From: an uncultured Dorea sp.
Lineage (GTDB): Bacteria > Bacillota_A > Clostridia > Lachnospirales > Lachnospiraceae
Direction: 5' to 3'
Assembly (NCBI GenBank): GCA_910578865.1
Contig: CAJTRM010000016.1
Coordinates: 1-64,000, forward strand
Length of the DNA stretch: 64,000 bases
Under the pieces are notes generated by a model. That model was not told where the DNA came from. It did not search any database and saw only the letters and a list, made by a program, of their open reading frames with translations. Made by a program: the position numbers and the translations under genes. Each line of letters begins with the position of its first letter. Position 1 is the first letter of the stretch. Below, one piece after another: positions 34,639 through 44,121 of this stretch.

Positions 34639-35646
34639 ATGACAGAGATTACAAAAGTAGCGCTGGATGCTATGGGAGGAGACAATGCCCCTGCACAGAT
34701 TGTCAAAGGGGCGGTCGATGCACTGAAACGGGAAGAGGGTATCCATGTGTTTCTGGTAGGACGGGAAGATGCCGTCAGGAAGGAACTGGCTCAGTATCAG
34801 TATGATGAGAGCCGCATAGAGATTGTGAATGCAACGGAGGTCATTGAGACGGCAGAGCCGCCGGTCAATGCCATACGAAAGAAAAAAGATTCGTCCATTG
34901 TCGTAGGGATGAAGATGGTGAAAGAAGGACAGGCGGATGCGTTTGTGTCTGCGGGAAGTTCCGGAGCAATCCTGGTCGGCGGACAGGTGATCGTCGGAAG
35001 GATCAAAGGCGTGGAAAGACCGCCTCTTGCTCCGCTCATGCCTACAGAGAAGGGGATGTCCCTTCTGGTGGACTGCGGGGCAAATGTCGATGCCAGGCCG
35101 TCACATCTGGTGCAGTTTGCAAAGATGGGGTCTATTTATATGAAGCATGTAGTCGGGATTGAGAATCCGACGGTGGGTATTGTGAATATCGGTGCAGAGG
35201 AAGAAAAAGGAAATGCACTTGTAAAAGAGACCTTTCCTTTGTTGAAGGAAGAGAAGGAGATCAATTTTATCGGCAGCGTAGAGGCAAGGGAGATTCCAGG
35301 CGGACAGGCGGACGTAATCGTGTGCGAGGCATTTGCCGGCAATATTATCCTGAAATTATTTGAAGGAGTCGGGAATACTCTGATCCGACAGATCAAAAAA
35401 GGCATGATGGGGAGTTTAAGAAGTAAGCTAGGGGCGTTTCTGGTGAAGCCGGCCCTGAAGGAAACCCTGAAAGGGTTTGATGTGTCGGAGCATGGCGGTG
35501 CGCCGCTTCTTGGGCTGAACGGCCTTGTAGTCAAGACTCACGGGAGTTCTAAGGCAAAAGAAATCAGCAATACGCTGGTACAGTGTGTTACATTTAAAAA
35601 ACAGAGAATTAATGAAAAGATCAGAGAGAGTATTCAATCGGAGTAG
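34639..35646 (+). CDS. plsX: Phosphate acyltransferase PlsX
   Basis: This 335-residue enzyme makes acyl-phosphate from acyl-ACP for phospholipid synthesis. It has the N-terminal VALDAMGGDNAP, FVSAGSSGAILVGG and the C-terminal SEHGGAPLLGLNG. The start at 34639 follows GAGGAAGAAGG. In related genomes plsX usually follows rpmF directly; here 4.7 kb of other genes intervene and plsX has its own promoter. Confidence 0.95.
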   Translation: MTEITKVALDAMGGDNAPAQIVKGAVDALKREEGIHVFLVGREDAVRKELAQYQYDESRIEIVNATEVIETAEPPVNAIRKKKDSSIVVGMKMVKEGQADAFVSAGSSGAILVGGQVIVGRIKGVERPPLAPLMPTEKGMSLLVDCGANVDARPSHLVQFAKMGSIYMKHVVGIENPTVGIVNIGAEEEKGNALVKETFPLLKEEKEINFIGSVEAREIPGGQADVIVCEAFAGNIILKLFEGVGNTLIRQIKKGMMGSLRSKLGAFLVKPALKETLKGFDVSEHGGAPLLGLNGLVVKTHGSSKAKEISNTLVQCVTFKKQRINEKIRESIQSE

Positions 35647-35693
35647 CATCCGCTGAATAATATACACTATGTTTTTAGAAAAGGAGAATGTAT

Positions 35694-35927
35694 ATGGAAT
35701 TTGAAAAATTGAAAGCAATCATTGCAGACGTATTGAATTTGGACGAACAGGAGATCAAGATGGAATCTACGTTTGTGGACGATCTCGGAGCTGATTCTCT
35801 GGATATTTTCCAGATTATCATGGGTATTGAAGAAACATTTGACATTGAGATTGACAATGAGGATGCTGAGAAGATTGTAACAGTTGGGGATGCTGTAGAA
35901 CAGATTAAGAATGCAACAAATGACTAG
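35694..35927 (+). CDS. acpP: Acyl carrier protein
   Basis: This 77-residue acidic carrier of fatty-acid synthesis has GADSLD, which places the phosphopantetheine serine at residue 35. The start at 35694 has AAGGAG eight bases upstream; ATG 35688 is too close to it. It follows plsX and is followed by a terminator. Confidence 0.96.
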   Translation: MEFEKLKAIIADVLNLDEQEIKMESTFVDDLGADSLDIFQIIMGIEETFDIEIDNEDAEKIVTVGDAVEQIKNATND

Positions 35928-35941
35928 GCATATTTAAGAGT

Positions 35942-35980
35942 GAAGAAGCCTGCTAGTGGTCAGTACACTAGGGCTTTTTC
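35942..35980 (+). terminator. Terminator after acpP
   Basis: AAGCC-TG-CTAGTG pairs with CACTAG-GGCTTTTTC around a 7-base loop. It may be partly read through into rnc. Confidence 0.7.
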
Positions 35981-35999
35981 ACTTTATGAGGCATAATGT

Positions 36000-36695
36000 A
36001 TGAGTAAAGATTTAAAAAAATTAGAAGTTAAGATCGGATATGAGTTTGAAGATCTGCATTTGCTGAGAAAAGCAATGGTACACAGTTCTTATGCAAATGA
36101 AAAGCATCTGCCGAAGTATGAATGCAACGAGAGGCTTGAGTTTCTGGGAGATGCGGTGTTGGAACTGGTAACCAGTGAATATCTTTTCCTTGAGAATCTT
36201 AAGATGCAGGAAGGCGAGCTTACGAAGATAAGGGCCAGCATCGTGTGTGAGCCTGCTCTGGCTTTTTGTGCCCGGGACATCCATCTCGGCGATTATCTTT
36301 TGCTTGGGCACGGGGAGGAAGTGACGGGCGGAAGGAAACGTGATTCTATTATTTCAGATGCGCTGGAGGCTCTGATCGGTGCGGTTTATGTTGACGGTGG
36401 TTTTGCTAGTGCAAAAGAGTTCATTCACAAATTTATATTGAATGACCTGGAGAACAAAAAGCTCTTTTTTGATAGCAAGACTATCCTCCAGGAGATGGTA
36501 CAGTCGGAGTTTAAGGACAGTATTTCTTATGAGAAGATCGCAGAGTACGGGCCCGATCATGAGAAGGTATTTGAGGTTGCCGCCTATGTGGGGGATATCA
36601 GGTACGGTGTGGGAAGCGGACGTACAAAAAAAGCGGCGGAACAGAGGGCTGCTTACCAGAGTATCCTGAAATTACGCAGCAAGGATAAAGAGTAG
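36000..36695 (+). CDS. rnc: Ribonuclease III
   Basis: This 231-residue enzyme cleaves double-stranded RNA in rRNA and mRNA processing. The catalytic signature NERLEFLGDAV (43-53) and the second acidic cluster SDALEALIGAVYVD are intact. A C-terminal double-stranded-RNA-binding domain (about 158-228) follows. It lies seven bases before smc in the conserved rnc-smc-ftsY order. Confidence 0.96.
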   Translation: MSKDLKKLEVKIGYEFEDLHLLRKAMVHSSYANEKHLPKYECNERLEFLGDAVLELVTSEYLFLENLKMQEGELTKIRASIVCEPALAFCARDIHLGDYLLLGHGEEVTGGRKRDSIISDALEALIGAVYVDGGFASAKEFIHKFILNDLENKKLFFDSKTILQEMVQSEFKDSISYEKIAEYGPDHEKVFEVAAYVGDIRYGVGSGRTKKAAEQRAAYQSILKLRSKDKE

Positions 36696-36702
36696 GTGAA
36701 AG

Positions 36703-39700
36703 ATGTATTTAAAATGTATAGAAGTGCAGGGATTTAAGTCCTTTGCACATAAGTTAAGGTTTGATTTTCACAATGGTATTACAGGGATCGTAGGACCCAA
36801 CGGGAGCGGTAAGAGCAATGTTGCGGATGCCGTCCGCTGGGTGCTGGGCGAGCAGAGGGTAAAGCAGCTCAGGGGCGGAAGCATGCAGGATGTGATCTTT
36901 TCCGGGACAGAGAACCGTAAGCCATTAAGCTATGCTTCCGTTGCGATTACGCTGGATAATTCAGATCATCAGCTTCCTATAGAGTTCGAGGAAGTGACTG
37001 TGGCGAGGAAGCTGTACCGTTCCGGAGAGAGTGAGTATCTGATCAATGGCAGTGCATGCAGACTTAAGGATGTCAATGAGCTGTTCTACGATACCGGTAT
37101 CGGAAAGGAAGGATATTCCATCATCGGCCAGGGACAGATTGACCGGATCCTGAGTGGTAAGCCGGAGGAAAGAAGAGAATTGTTTGATGAGGCGGCAGGT
37201 ATCGTGAAGTTCAAGAGACGCAAGAACATGTCGGTAAAGAAGCTGGAGGAGGAAAGGCAGAATCTCCTTCGCGTTAACGATATCCTCTCGGAACTGGAAA
37301 AACAGATGGGGCCTCTGGAAAAGCAATCTGAGAAGGCAAGGGAATACTTAAAGAAAAAAGAAGAATTAAAAACGTATGATATTAATATGTTTTTGCTTGA
37401 GACAGAGCGGATCCGGGATCAGATCCAGGCGGTAGAAGAGAAACTTACGGTTACTCAGAGCGAGCTTGAGCATGCCGGGAAACGCTATGCAGATATGAAA
37501 CAGGAATATGAGACGGTGGAAGAGCAGGTGGACAGTATTGACGAGTCCATTGAAAAGGCGAAAAGCCAGCTGAATGAGACGACGATGCTGAAGCAGCAGC
37601 TTGAAAATCAGATTGCGCTTCTGCAGGAGCAGATCCACAGCGCCCACATGAATGACGAGCATTACGCACAGCGTGCTTTTACGATTGAACAGGAGATGGC
37701 ACAGAGAAAGGAGCAGCTTGCAAACCTGGAGCAGGAACAGACTTCGATCCAGGGAGAATTAAAAGAACGCAAAAAGCTGGAAAACGGGGCGCGGGAAGAG
37801 CTGATCGAAGTGCAGAGCAGGATTGCGACCCTGTCTTCCGGAATTGAAAAGAGTAAGAATGATATTATGGATCTTCTGAATAACCGTGCATCTACGAAGG
37901 CGAAGATTCAGAAGTATAATACGATGCTGGAGCAGATCCAGGTGCGGAAAGCCCAGCTGGATCAGAGGATCCGGGAGGCAAAAGAGGAAGCCGAGGGGCA
38001 GAAGCTCTTAAAAGACCGCTATACCCATGAGCTTGAAGAGGTTTCCGGAGGGATCATCAGCCTCCACAAAGAGAATGATGCCTATGAGGAAAAAATACAG
38101 GTGCTTCAGGAGGAACTCTCCAGGCAGACGGATCAGTTCAGGATCGGACAGACGGCATATCACAGGGAGCAGTCCAGGCTGGAATCGCTGAAAAATATTA
38201 CAGAACGCTATGACGGGTATGGCAACAGCATCCGTAAGGTTATGGATAACCGCGGCCGTGAGCAGGGGCTTCTGGGTGTTGTGGCTGATCTGATCAAAGT
38301 GGAGAAAGAGTATGAGATTGCTGTAGAGACAGCGCTCGGGGGCAATATTCAGAACATTGTCACGGCTGACGAAGATACCGCAAAGAGGATGATTTCATTT
38401 CTGAAGAAGAATAAATTCGGGCGTGCGACTTTTCTGCCCCTTACGAATATAAAAACCTACGGAGGTTTTGGCAGACCGGAGGCATTGAAGGAGGAAGGTG
38501 TTATCGGCACAGCAGATACGCTGGTAAAGGTGGACAGCAGGTATGAGCAGCTGACCGAACACCTGCTGGGACGAACACTGGTGGTAGATCATATTGACCA
38601 TGGGACAGCCATTGCCAGAAAGTACAAGCAGTCTCTTCGGATTGTGACGCTGGAAGGGGAACTGATCAATCCGGGAGGTTCCATGACCGGAGGAGCATTT
38701 AAGAATTCAAGCAACCTTTTGAGCAGGCGGCGGGAGATTGAAGAATTTGAGCGGACAGTCAGACAGCTTAAAAAAGAAATGGATGAGCTTCAGATTCACT
38801 CTGACGAACTCAGGAAGGAACGTGCCGGATACTATGAGGAGATTGAAAAGTTAAAGGGCAGAATGCAGAAGAGTTATGTCATCCAGAATACGGCAAAGAT
38901 GAATCTGGATCAGGCGGAGGCAAGGATCAAATCTGTCCGGAACACGATAGAGGATATTGAGGCCGAGATTCAGGAACTGGATGGCCAGATTACAGATATT
39001 GTGGATAATCAGGAGTCTATTAATGTAGAACTTGACACCTCGGAGCAGCTGGAGAAGGAACTGTCGGGGCAGATCGAACAGGAACAGGGAGCACTGGATG
39101 GAGAGCGTGAATCAGAGGCTGAAAAGCAGAAGACGGTAGAAGAGCTCCATCTGATCAGCGCCGGATTGGAACAAAAAGATGCTTTTATTGTGGAAAATAC
39201 AACCCGTATCCGGGAGGAACTGGAAAAGTTCACTCAGGAGATGAAGGAGTTGGAGGCAAGTAAGGGAGGCACTTCCAGGGAAATTCAGGATAAGGAAGAA
39301 CAGATTGCAGATCTGAGACAGACAATTGAGAATTCAGGAGAGCTGTTCGAGGAGATCAAGGCGGAGATCGAACGGTTTAAAGGAGAGAGGGACGAGCTGA
39401 ACCAGCGGCATAAGACTTTTCTTGAGAAGCGGGAGGAGCTTTCCAGGCATATGTCAGACCTGGACAAAGAAGTCTTCCGTCTGGAGAGTCAGAAGGCGGC
39501 TTACGAGGATAATTCAGAGAAGCAGATCAATTATATGTGGGAGGAATATGAGATTACATATAATCATGCTCTCGAGATCCGTGACGTGAACCTGACAGAT
39601 CTTGCAAGGATGAAAAAACGGATTGCTGATTTAAAGGGTGAGATCCGAAGTCTCGGTGATGTCAATGTCAACGCCATTGAGGATTTTAAAAACCTTTCGG

Positions 39701-40263
39701 AGCGGTATGAGTTCCTGAAAACCCAGCATGACGATCTGGTGGAGGCTGAGGCTACGCTGGAGCAGATCATAGAGGAACTTGACATTGCTATGAGAAAGCA
39801 GTTCCAGGAGCAATTTAAAAAGATTTCCGAGGAGTTTGACATGGTGTTCAAGGAACTGTTCGGAGGGGGTAAAGGAACATTGGAGCTTATGGAGGATGAA
39901 GATATTCTGGAGGCAGGCATTCGGATTATCGCACAGCCTCCGGGAAAGAAGCTTCAGAATATGATGCAGCTGTCCGGCGGAGAGAAGGCGCTCACAGCCA
40001 TTGCGCTGCTCTTTGCGATACAGAACCTGAAACCTTCGCCCTTTTGTCTGCTGGATGAGATCGAAGCGGCACTGGACGACAATAATGTAGTCCGGTTTGC
40101 AAGATATCTGCACAAGCTGACAAAAAATACGCAGTTTATTGTGATCACCCATCGAAGGGGGACGATGACAGCCTCTGACCGATTGTATGGTATCACCATG
40201 CAGGAGAAAGGGGTATCGACGCTGGTTTCTGTGAGTCTTCTGGAGGATGAACTGGAAGAGTAA
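36703..40263 (+). CDS. smc: Chromosome segregation protein SMC
   Basis: This 1186-residue condensin ATPase has Walker A GPNGSGKSN (31-39), a first coiled coil and a hinge domain (about 520-670, containing GGSMTGGA near its end). A second coiled coil follows, then the C-terminal signature LSGGEKALTA (about 1090) and Walker B LLDEIEAALDD (about 1116). Full length and intact. It acts with ScpA/ScpB (not in this window) to compact and segregate the chromosome. Confidence 0.97.
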   Translation: MYLKCIEVQGFKSFAHKLRFDFHNGITGIVGPNGSGKSNVADAVRWVLGEQRVKQLRGGSMQDVIFSGTENRKPLSYASVAITLDNSDHQLPIEFEEVTVARKLYRSGESEYLINGSACRLKDVNELFYDTGIGKEGYSIIGQGQIDRILSGKPEERRELFDEAAGIVKFKRRKNMSVKKLEEERQNLLRVNDILSELEKQMGPLEKQSEKAREYLKKKEELKTYDINMFLLETERIRDQIQAVEEKLTVTQSELEHAGKRYADMKQEYETVEEQVDSIDESIEKAKSQLNETTMLKQQLENQIALLQEQIHSAHMNDEHYAQRAFTIEQEMAQRKEQLANLEQEQTSIQGELKERKKLENGAREELIEVQSRIATLSSGIEKSKNDIMDLLNNRASTKAKIQKYNTMLEQIQVRKAQLDQRIREAKEEAEGQKLLKDRYTHELEEVSGGIISLHKENDAYEEKIQVLQEELSRQTDQFRIGQTAYHREQSRLESLKNITERYDGYGNSIRKVMDNRGREQGLLGVVADLIKVEKEYEIAVETALGGNIQNIVTADEDTAKRMISFLKKNKFGRATFLPLTNIKTYGGFGRPEALKEEGVIGTADTLVKVDSRYEQLTEHLLGRTLVVDHIDHGTAIARKYKQSLRIVTLEGELINPGGSMTGGAFKNSSNLLSRRREIEEFERTVRQLKKEMDELQIHSDELRKERAGYYEEIEKLKGRMQKSYVIQNTAKMNLDQAEARIKSVRNTIEDIEAEIQELDGQITDIVDNQESINVELDTSEQLEKELSGQIEQEQGALDGERESEAEKQKTVEELHLISAGLEQKDAFIVENTTRIREELEKFTQEMKELEASKGGTSREIQDKEEQIADLRQTIENSGELFEEIKAEIERFKGERDELNQRHKTFLEKREELSRHMSDLDKEVFRLESQKAAYEDNSEKQINYMWEEYEITYNHALEIRDVNLTDLARMKKRIADLKGEIRSLGDVNVNAIEDFKNLSERYEFLKTQHDDLVEAEATLEQIIEELDIAMRKQFQEQFKKISEEFDMVFKELFGGGKGTLELMEDEDILEAGIRIIAQPPGKKLQNMMQLSGGEKALTAIALLFAIQNLKPSPFCLLDEIEAALDDNNVVRFARYLHKLTKNTQFIVITHRRGTMTASDRLYGITMQEKGVSTLVSVSLLEDELEE

Positions 40264-40282
40264 GAGATAAAAGGAGGCTTTT

Positions 40283-41248
40283 ATGTCAGAAGAAAAGAAA
40301 AAGGAAGGGTTCTGGGGGCGGCTGGTGTCCGGCCTCAGCAAGACAAGAGATAATATTGTTTCCGGAATGGACAGTATTTTCAGCGGTTTTTCTCATATTA
40401 ACGAGGATTTTTATGAGGAGCTTGAGGAGGTATTGATCATGGGAGACCTGGGCGTTCAGGCAACCTGTGACATTCTGGATGATCTGAGGGAAAAGGTAAA
40501 GGAACGCAGGATCAAGGAGCCGGCCGACTGCAGGGAACTTCTCATCGAGAGTATGAAGGAGAGGATGGATGTCGGCGAAGCCGCCTATGAATTTGAAGAA
40601 AAGACATCGGTAGTGATGGTGATTGGAGTAAACGGGGTCGGGAAGACAACGACCATCGGGAAACTGGCCGGCAAGCTCCGTGCCCAGAACAAGAAAGTAG
40701 TGATGGCGGCGGCAGATACATTCCGTGCGGCGGCCGGAGAGCAGCTGAAGGAATGGGCGAACCGCGCCCAGGCGGAGCTGATCGGAGGACAGGAAGGATC
40801 TGATCCGGCCTCAGTAGTTTTTGATGCGGTGGCGGCTGCGAAAGCCCGGCATGCGGACGTTATGCTGTGTGATACCGCAGGAAGGCTTCACAATAAGAAA
40901 AACCTGATGGAGGAGCTTAAGAAAATGAACCGCATTATCGACCGGGAATTTCCGGAAGCGTTCCGTGAGACGTTAGTGGTACTGGATGCTACTACTGGTC
41001 AGAATGCGCTGCAGCAGGCTCGGGAGTTCAATGAAGTAGCCGCGATCACAGGGGTTGTCCTGACGAAGATGGACGGAACTGCCAAAGGGGGTATCGCAGT
41101 CGCGATCCAGGCCGAGCTTGGAATTCCGGTGAAATATATCGGCGTAGGGGAGTCGATAGACGACCTGCAGAAATTCAATGCAGATGAGTTTGTAAACGCA
41201 TTGTTTTCTGTAGGAAAAGGCGAAGATTCTTTGGTGGAGGAAGAATAG
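40283..41248 (+). CDS. ftsY: Signal recognition particle receptor FtsY
   Basis: This 321-residue SRP GTPase receptor has an NG domain with GVNGVGKTTT (115-124), AADTFRAAAGEQL, DTAGRLHNKKNL and TKMDGTAKGG. The acidic N-terminal A domain is minimal, as in Firmicutes. It is the last gene of the rnc-smc-ftsY block, and ilvA follows 15 bases later. The ylxM-ffh genes that often follow ftsY are absent here. Confidence 0.96.
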   Translation: MSEEKKKEGFWGRLVSGLSKTRDNIVSGMDSIFSGFSHINEDFYEELEEVLIMGDLGVQATCDILDDLREKVKERRIKEPADCRELLIESMKERMDVGEAAYEFEEKTSVVMVIGVNGVGKTTTIGKLAGKLRAQNKKVVMAAADTFRAAAGEQLKEWANRAQAELIGGQEGSDPASVVFDAVAAAKARHADVMLCDTAGRLHNKKNLMEELKKMNRIIDREFPEAFRETLVVLDATTGQNALQQAREFNEVAAITGVVLTKMDGTAKGGIAVAIQAELGIPVKYIGVGESIDDLQKFNADEFVNALFSVGKGEDSLVEEE

Positions 41249-41263
41249 AAGGAGGAAATTCAT

Positions 41264-42487
41264 ATGATGGAAAGTTTAACATTAGAAAAATTTGAACAGG
41301 CCAGTGAGATTGTAAAAAATGTGACGCTGCCTACCAAATTAGTGTACAGTGAATCATTAAGCAGGCAGACCGGAGGAAGAATCTACCTGAAGCCGGAGAA
41401 TATGCAGTATACAGGTGCATATAAGGTGCGCGGGGCTTATTATAAAATCAGCACTATGAGTGAAGAAGAAAGGCAGAAGGGACTGATCACTGCGTCTGCG
41501 GGTAATCATGCACAGGGTGTTGCCTTTGCGGCACAGAAGTTCGGATGCAAGGTTACGATCGTAATGCCGACGATCACGCCCCTGATCAAAGTAAACCGCA
41601 CGAAAAATTATGGGGCTGAGGTGGTGCTTCACGGGGATGTATATGATGATGCCTGTGCTTATGCCTGGAAGCTGGCGGAGGAAAAGGGTTATACGTTTGT
41701 ACATCCTTTTGACGACCTGGATGTAGCTACCGGGCAGGGCAGTATTGCCATGGAGATCGTACAGGAGCTGCCGACTGTAGATTATATTCTTGTGCCGGTC
41801 GGAGGGGGCGGCCTGATCACAGGGGTTTCAACTCTGGCGAAGATGCTGAACCCTAAGATTAAAGTCATCGGTGTGGAGCCGAAGCGGGCGGCCAGCATGA
41901 CAGCGGCGCTCCAGTCGGGGGAACCTGTGACACTGGACAGTGCAGATACCATTGCAGACGGTACTGCCGTAAAGCGTGTGGGTGAGAAAATTTTTCCATA
42001 TGCCAAGGAAAATATCGACGAGGTTCTTCTTGTGGAGGACGATGAATTAATCGGCGCGTTCCTTGACCTTGTAGAGAATCATAAAATGATCGTGGAAAAT
42101 TCAGGGCTGCTGACAGTGGCGGCGCTGAAGCAGCTGGATCTGAAAGGGAAAAAGGCAGTTGCCATATTAAGCGGCGGAAATATGGATGTGATCACGATGT
42201 CTTCCATTGTACAGCATGGTCTCATCCAAAGAGACAGGATCTTCTCCGTGTCTGTGCTGCTCCCGGATAAGGCCGGAGAACTTGTGCGGGTCGCAAGTAC
42301 GATTGCCGATGCACAGGGAAATGTCATTAAGCTGGATCACAACCAGTTTGTGAGCACCAACCGTAATGCGGCTGTGGAACTGCGTATCACGATGGAGGCG
42401 TTCGGCACGGAACATAAAAATACGATTCTTCAGGCATTGGAGGATGAAGGGTTCCGTCCGCGTGAGATCGGAGCAAAATTATATTAA
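41264..42487 (+). CDS. ilvA: Threonine ammonia-lyase with ACT domain
   Basis: This 407-residue PLP enzyme converts threonine to 2-oxobutyrate and ammonia. The PLP lysine is in YTGAYKVRGA (Lys54). The glycine loop is SAGNHAQG and the PLP phosphate site is PVGGGGLI. A C-terminal ACT domain (about 330-407) suggests amino-acid feedback. The length fits the shorter catabolic/biosynthetic class with one ACT domain. GGAGG precedes the start. It probably shares the ftsY transcript and ends in a very strong terminator. Confidence 0.93.
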   Translation: MMESLTLEKFEQASEIVKNVTLPTKLVYSESLSRQTGGRIYLKPENMQYTGAYKVRGAYYKISTMSEEERQKGLITASAGNHAQGVAFAAQKFGCKVTIVMPTITPLIKVNRTKNYGAEVVLHGDVYDDACAYAWKLAEEKGYTFVHPFDDLDVATGQGSIAMEIVQELPTVDYILVPVGGGGLITGVSTLAKMLNPKIKVIGVEPKRAASMTAALQSGEPVTLDSADTIADGTAVKRVGEKIFPYAKENIDEVLLVEDDELIGAFLDLVENHKMIVENSGLLTVAALKQLDLKGKKAVAILSGGNMDVITMSSIVQHGLIQRDRIFSVSVLLPDKAGELVRVASTIADAQGNVIKLDHNQFVSTNRNAAVELRITMEAFGTEHKNTILQALEDEGFRPREIGAKLY

Positions 42488-42519
42488 ATCAAATGTGGTC
42501 CGGGGACACCGGAAAAGCA

Positions 42520-42576
42520 GCAGGGTGTATGTTATCCGTATTTTAGATTGCGGATAACATACACCCTGCAATTTTT
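42520..42576 (+). terminator. Strong terminator after ilvA
   Basis: A 19-bp perfect stem starting GCAGGGTGTATG (42520-42538 with 42551-42569), a 12-base loop and AATTTTT. Confidence 0.9.
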
Positions 42577-42596
42577 ATAGCTGTATCTGTTTTTGC

Positions 42597-42625
42597 TTGA
42601 CATGATATGTATAATTGTATACAAT
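42597..42625 (+). promoter_or_regulatory. Promoter of the citrate synthase/GntR/icd operon
   Basis: A perfect TTGACA (42597-42602), 17 bases and TACAAT (42620-42625). The -10 lies inside the 24-bp palindrome that is probably the GntR operator. Confidence 0.75.
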
Positions 42626-42631
42626 TATACA
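42608..42631. promoter_or_regulatory. 24-bp perfect palindrome, probable GntR operator
   Basis: Every base from 42608 to 42631 is self-complementary. The centre is ATTGTATACAAT, which matches the T-x-G-T-x2-A-C-x-A pattern typical of FadR-subfamily GntR operators. It covers the -10 of the operon that encodes such a regulator, implying autorepression. Confidence 0.7.
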
Positions 42632-42672
42632 GTGATAATTTGAAGAGAATGAAACAGGCAAGGAGAGAGACT

Positions 42673-44064
42673 ATGGAAAACCGGAAAGTGTATTTTGATA
42701 AACACACCAATTTGCTGCAGCTGGAGGAGCATATGTATCCTCTTGTGGATGTTAAGAAACCAAATGTGTTCCGGAATCTGTTCCGATATGACGAGATTCC
42801 GAAGATTGCGTTTAACGACCGTATCGTACCGCACAGTATGCCGGACGAGATCTGGATCACGGATACGACGTTCCGTGACGGGCAGCAATCAAGGGCGCCT
42901 TACACGACGGAGCAGATCGTAACGCTGTATGACTATTTCCATAGACTCGGTGGACCGGCCGGAAAGATCCGCCAGTGCGAGTTCTTTTTATATAGTAAAA
43001 AGGATCGGGACGCCGTTTATAAATGTATGGAGAGGGGATATGAATTTCCAGAGATTACCGGCTGGATCCGCGCAAGTAAGAAGGATTTTGAACTGGTAAA
43101 GGATATCGGGATGAAGGAGACGGGAATTCTGGTCAGCTGTTCCGACTATCATATTTTCTATAAGCTGAAGATGACCAGAAAGGAGTGTATGGAGCACTAC
43201 CTGTCCGTTGTGAGGGAGTGCATGGAGACAGGCATAAGCCCGAGATGTCATCTGGAGGATATTACAAGGGCAGATATTTATGGATTTGTCATACCGTTTT
43301 GCCTGGAACTGATGAATCTGATGGAAGAATATCAGATTCCGGTGAAGATCAGAGTATGCGATACCATGGGGTATGGTGTCAATTATCCGGGGGCTGTGAT
43401 TCCAAGATCCATTCCGGGTATTATCTACGGGCTTCGTGTCCACGCCGGCGTTCCCAGTGAATTAATAGAGTTCCATGGACACAATGATTTTTATAAAGCA
43501 GTCAGCAATTCTACTACTGCATGGCTGTACGGTGCATGTGGGGTGAACTGCTCCTTGTTCGGGATCGGGGAACGGACGGGAAATACGCCTCTTGAGGCTA
43601 TGGTGTTCGAGTATGCCCAGCTTCGGGGTGCTTTAGACGGGATGGATACAACCGTCATCTCTGAACTTGCAGAATATTATGAGCGTGAGATTGGATATCA
43701 ACTGCCCTCCAGGACGCCGTTTGTGGGAAAGAATTTTAATATGACCAGGGCGGGGATTCACGCAGACGGACTTCTTAAAAATGAAGAGATCTATAATGCG
43801 TTTGACACAGATAAGTTTTTGAACCGTCCTCCGCTGGTGGCAGTCTCCAATACTTCGGGGCTTGCAGGAATCGCGCATTGGATCAATACCTATTTCCGTC
43901 TCCCTGAGGAACGGCAGGTGGATAAAAATTCAGAGCTGGTTTCCATGGTAAAGGTATGGGTAGATCAGGAATATGAAGACGGCCGTGTCACTGTACTGAC
44001 GGATGAAGAGATTCTGGCAGTCATTGGTGATGCATGCACAAAACTTGGGGTAAGCCTGAGATAA
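42673..44064 (+). CDS. Homocitrate/isopropylmalate synthase-like protein, probable Re-citrate synthase
   Basis: This 463-residue DRE-TIM metallolyase has the signature TDTTFRDGQQSRAPYT and the metal-binding FHGHNDF. The second conserved block reads NCSLFGIGERTGNTPLEAM. It lacks the C-terminal allosteric domain of leucine-pathway isopropylmalate synthase. Clostridium kluyveri Re-citrate synthase belongs to this family. The immediate neighbour icd supports citrate formation from oxaloacetate and acetyl-CoA. No leucine or lysine genes are adjacent. The start at 42673 follows AGGAGAG. The assignment rests on family and context; homocitrate synthase is the main alternative. Confidence 0.72.
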   Translation: MENRKVYFDKHTNLLQLEEHMYPLVDVKKPNVFRNLFRYDEIPKIAFNDRIVPHSMPDEIWITDTTFRDGQQSRAPYTTEQIVTLYDYFHRLGGPAGKIRQCEFFLYSKKDRDAVYKCMERGYEFPEITGWIRASKKDFELVKDIGMKETGILVSCSDYHIFYKLKMTRKECMEHYLSVVRECMETGISPRCHLEDITRADIYGFVIPFCLELMNLMEEYQIPVKIRVCDTMGYGVNYPGAVIPRSIPGIIYGLRVHAGVPSELIEFHGHNDFYKAVSNSTTAWLYGACGVNCSLFGIGERTGNTPLEAMVFEYAQLRGALDGMDTTVISELAEYYEREIGYQLPSRTPFVGKNFNMTRAGIHADGLLKNEEIYNAFDTDKFLNRPPLVAVSNTSGLAGIAHWINTYFRLPEERQVDKNSELVSMVKVWVDQEYEDGRVTVLTDEEILAVIGDACTKLGVSLR

Positions 44065-44121
44065 ACGGAAAGGAAATGCCGTGGGATGTACAAGCATGCT
44101 GAGAGAGGAATCAGGCGGTGT

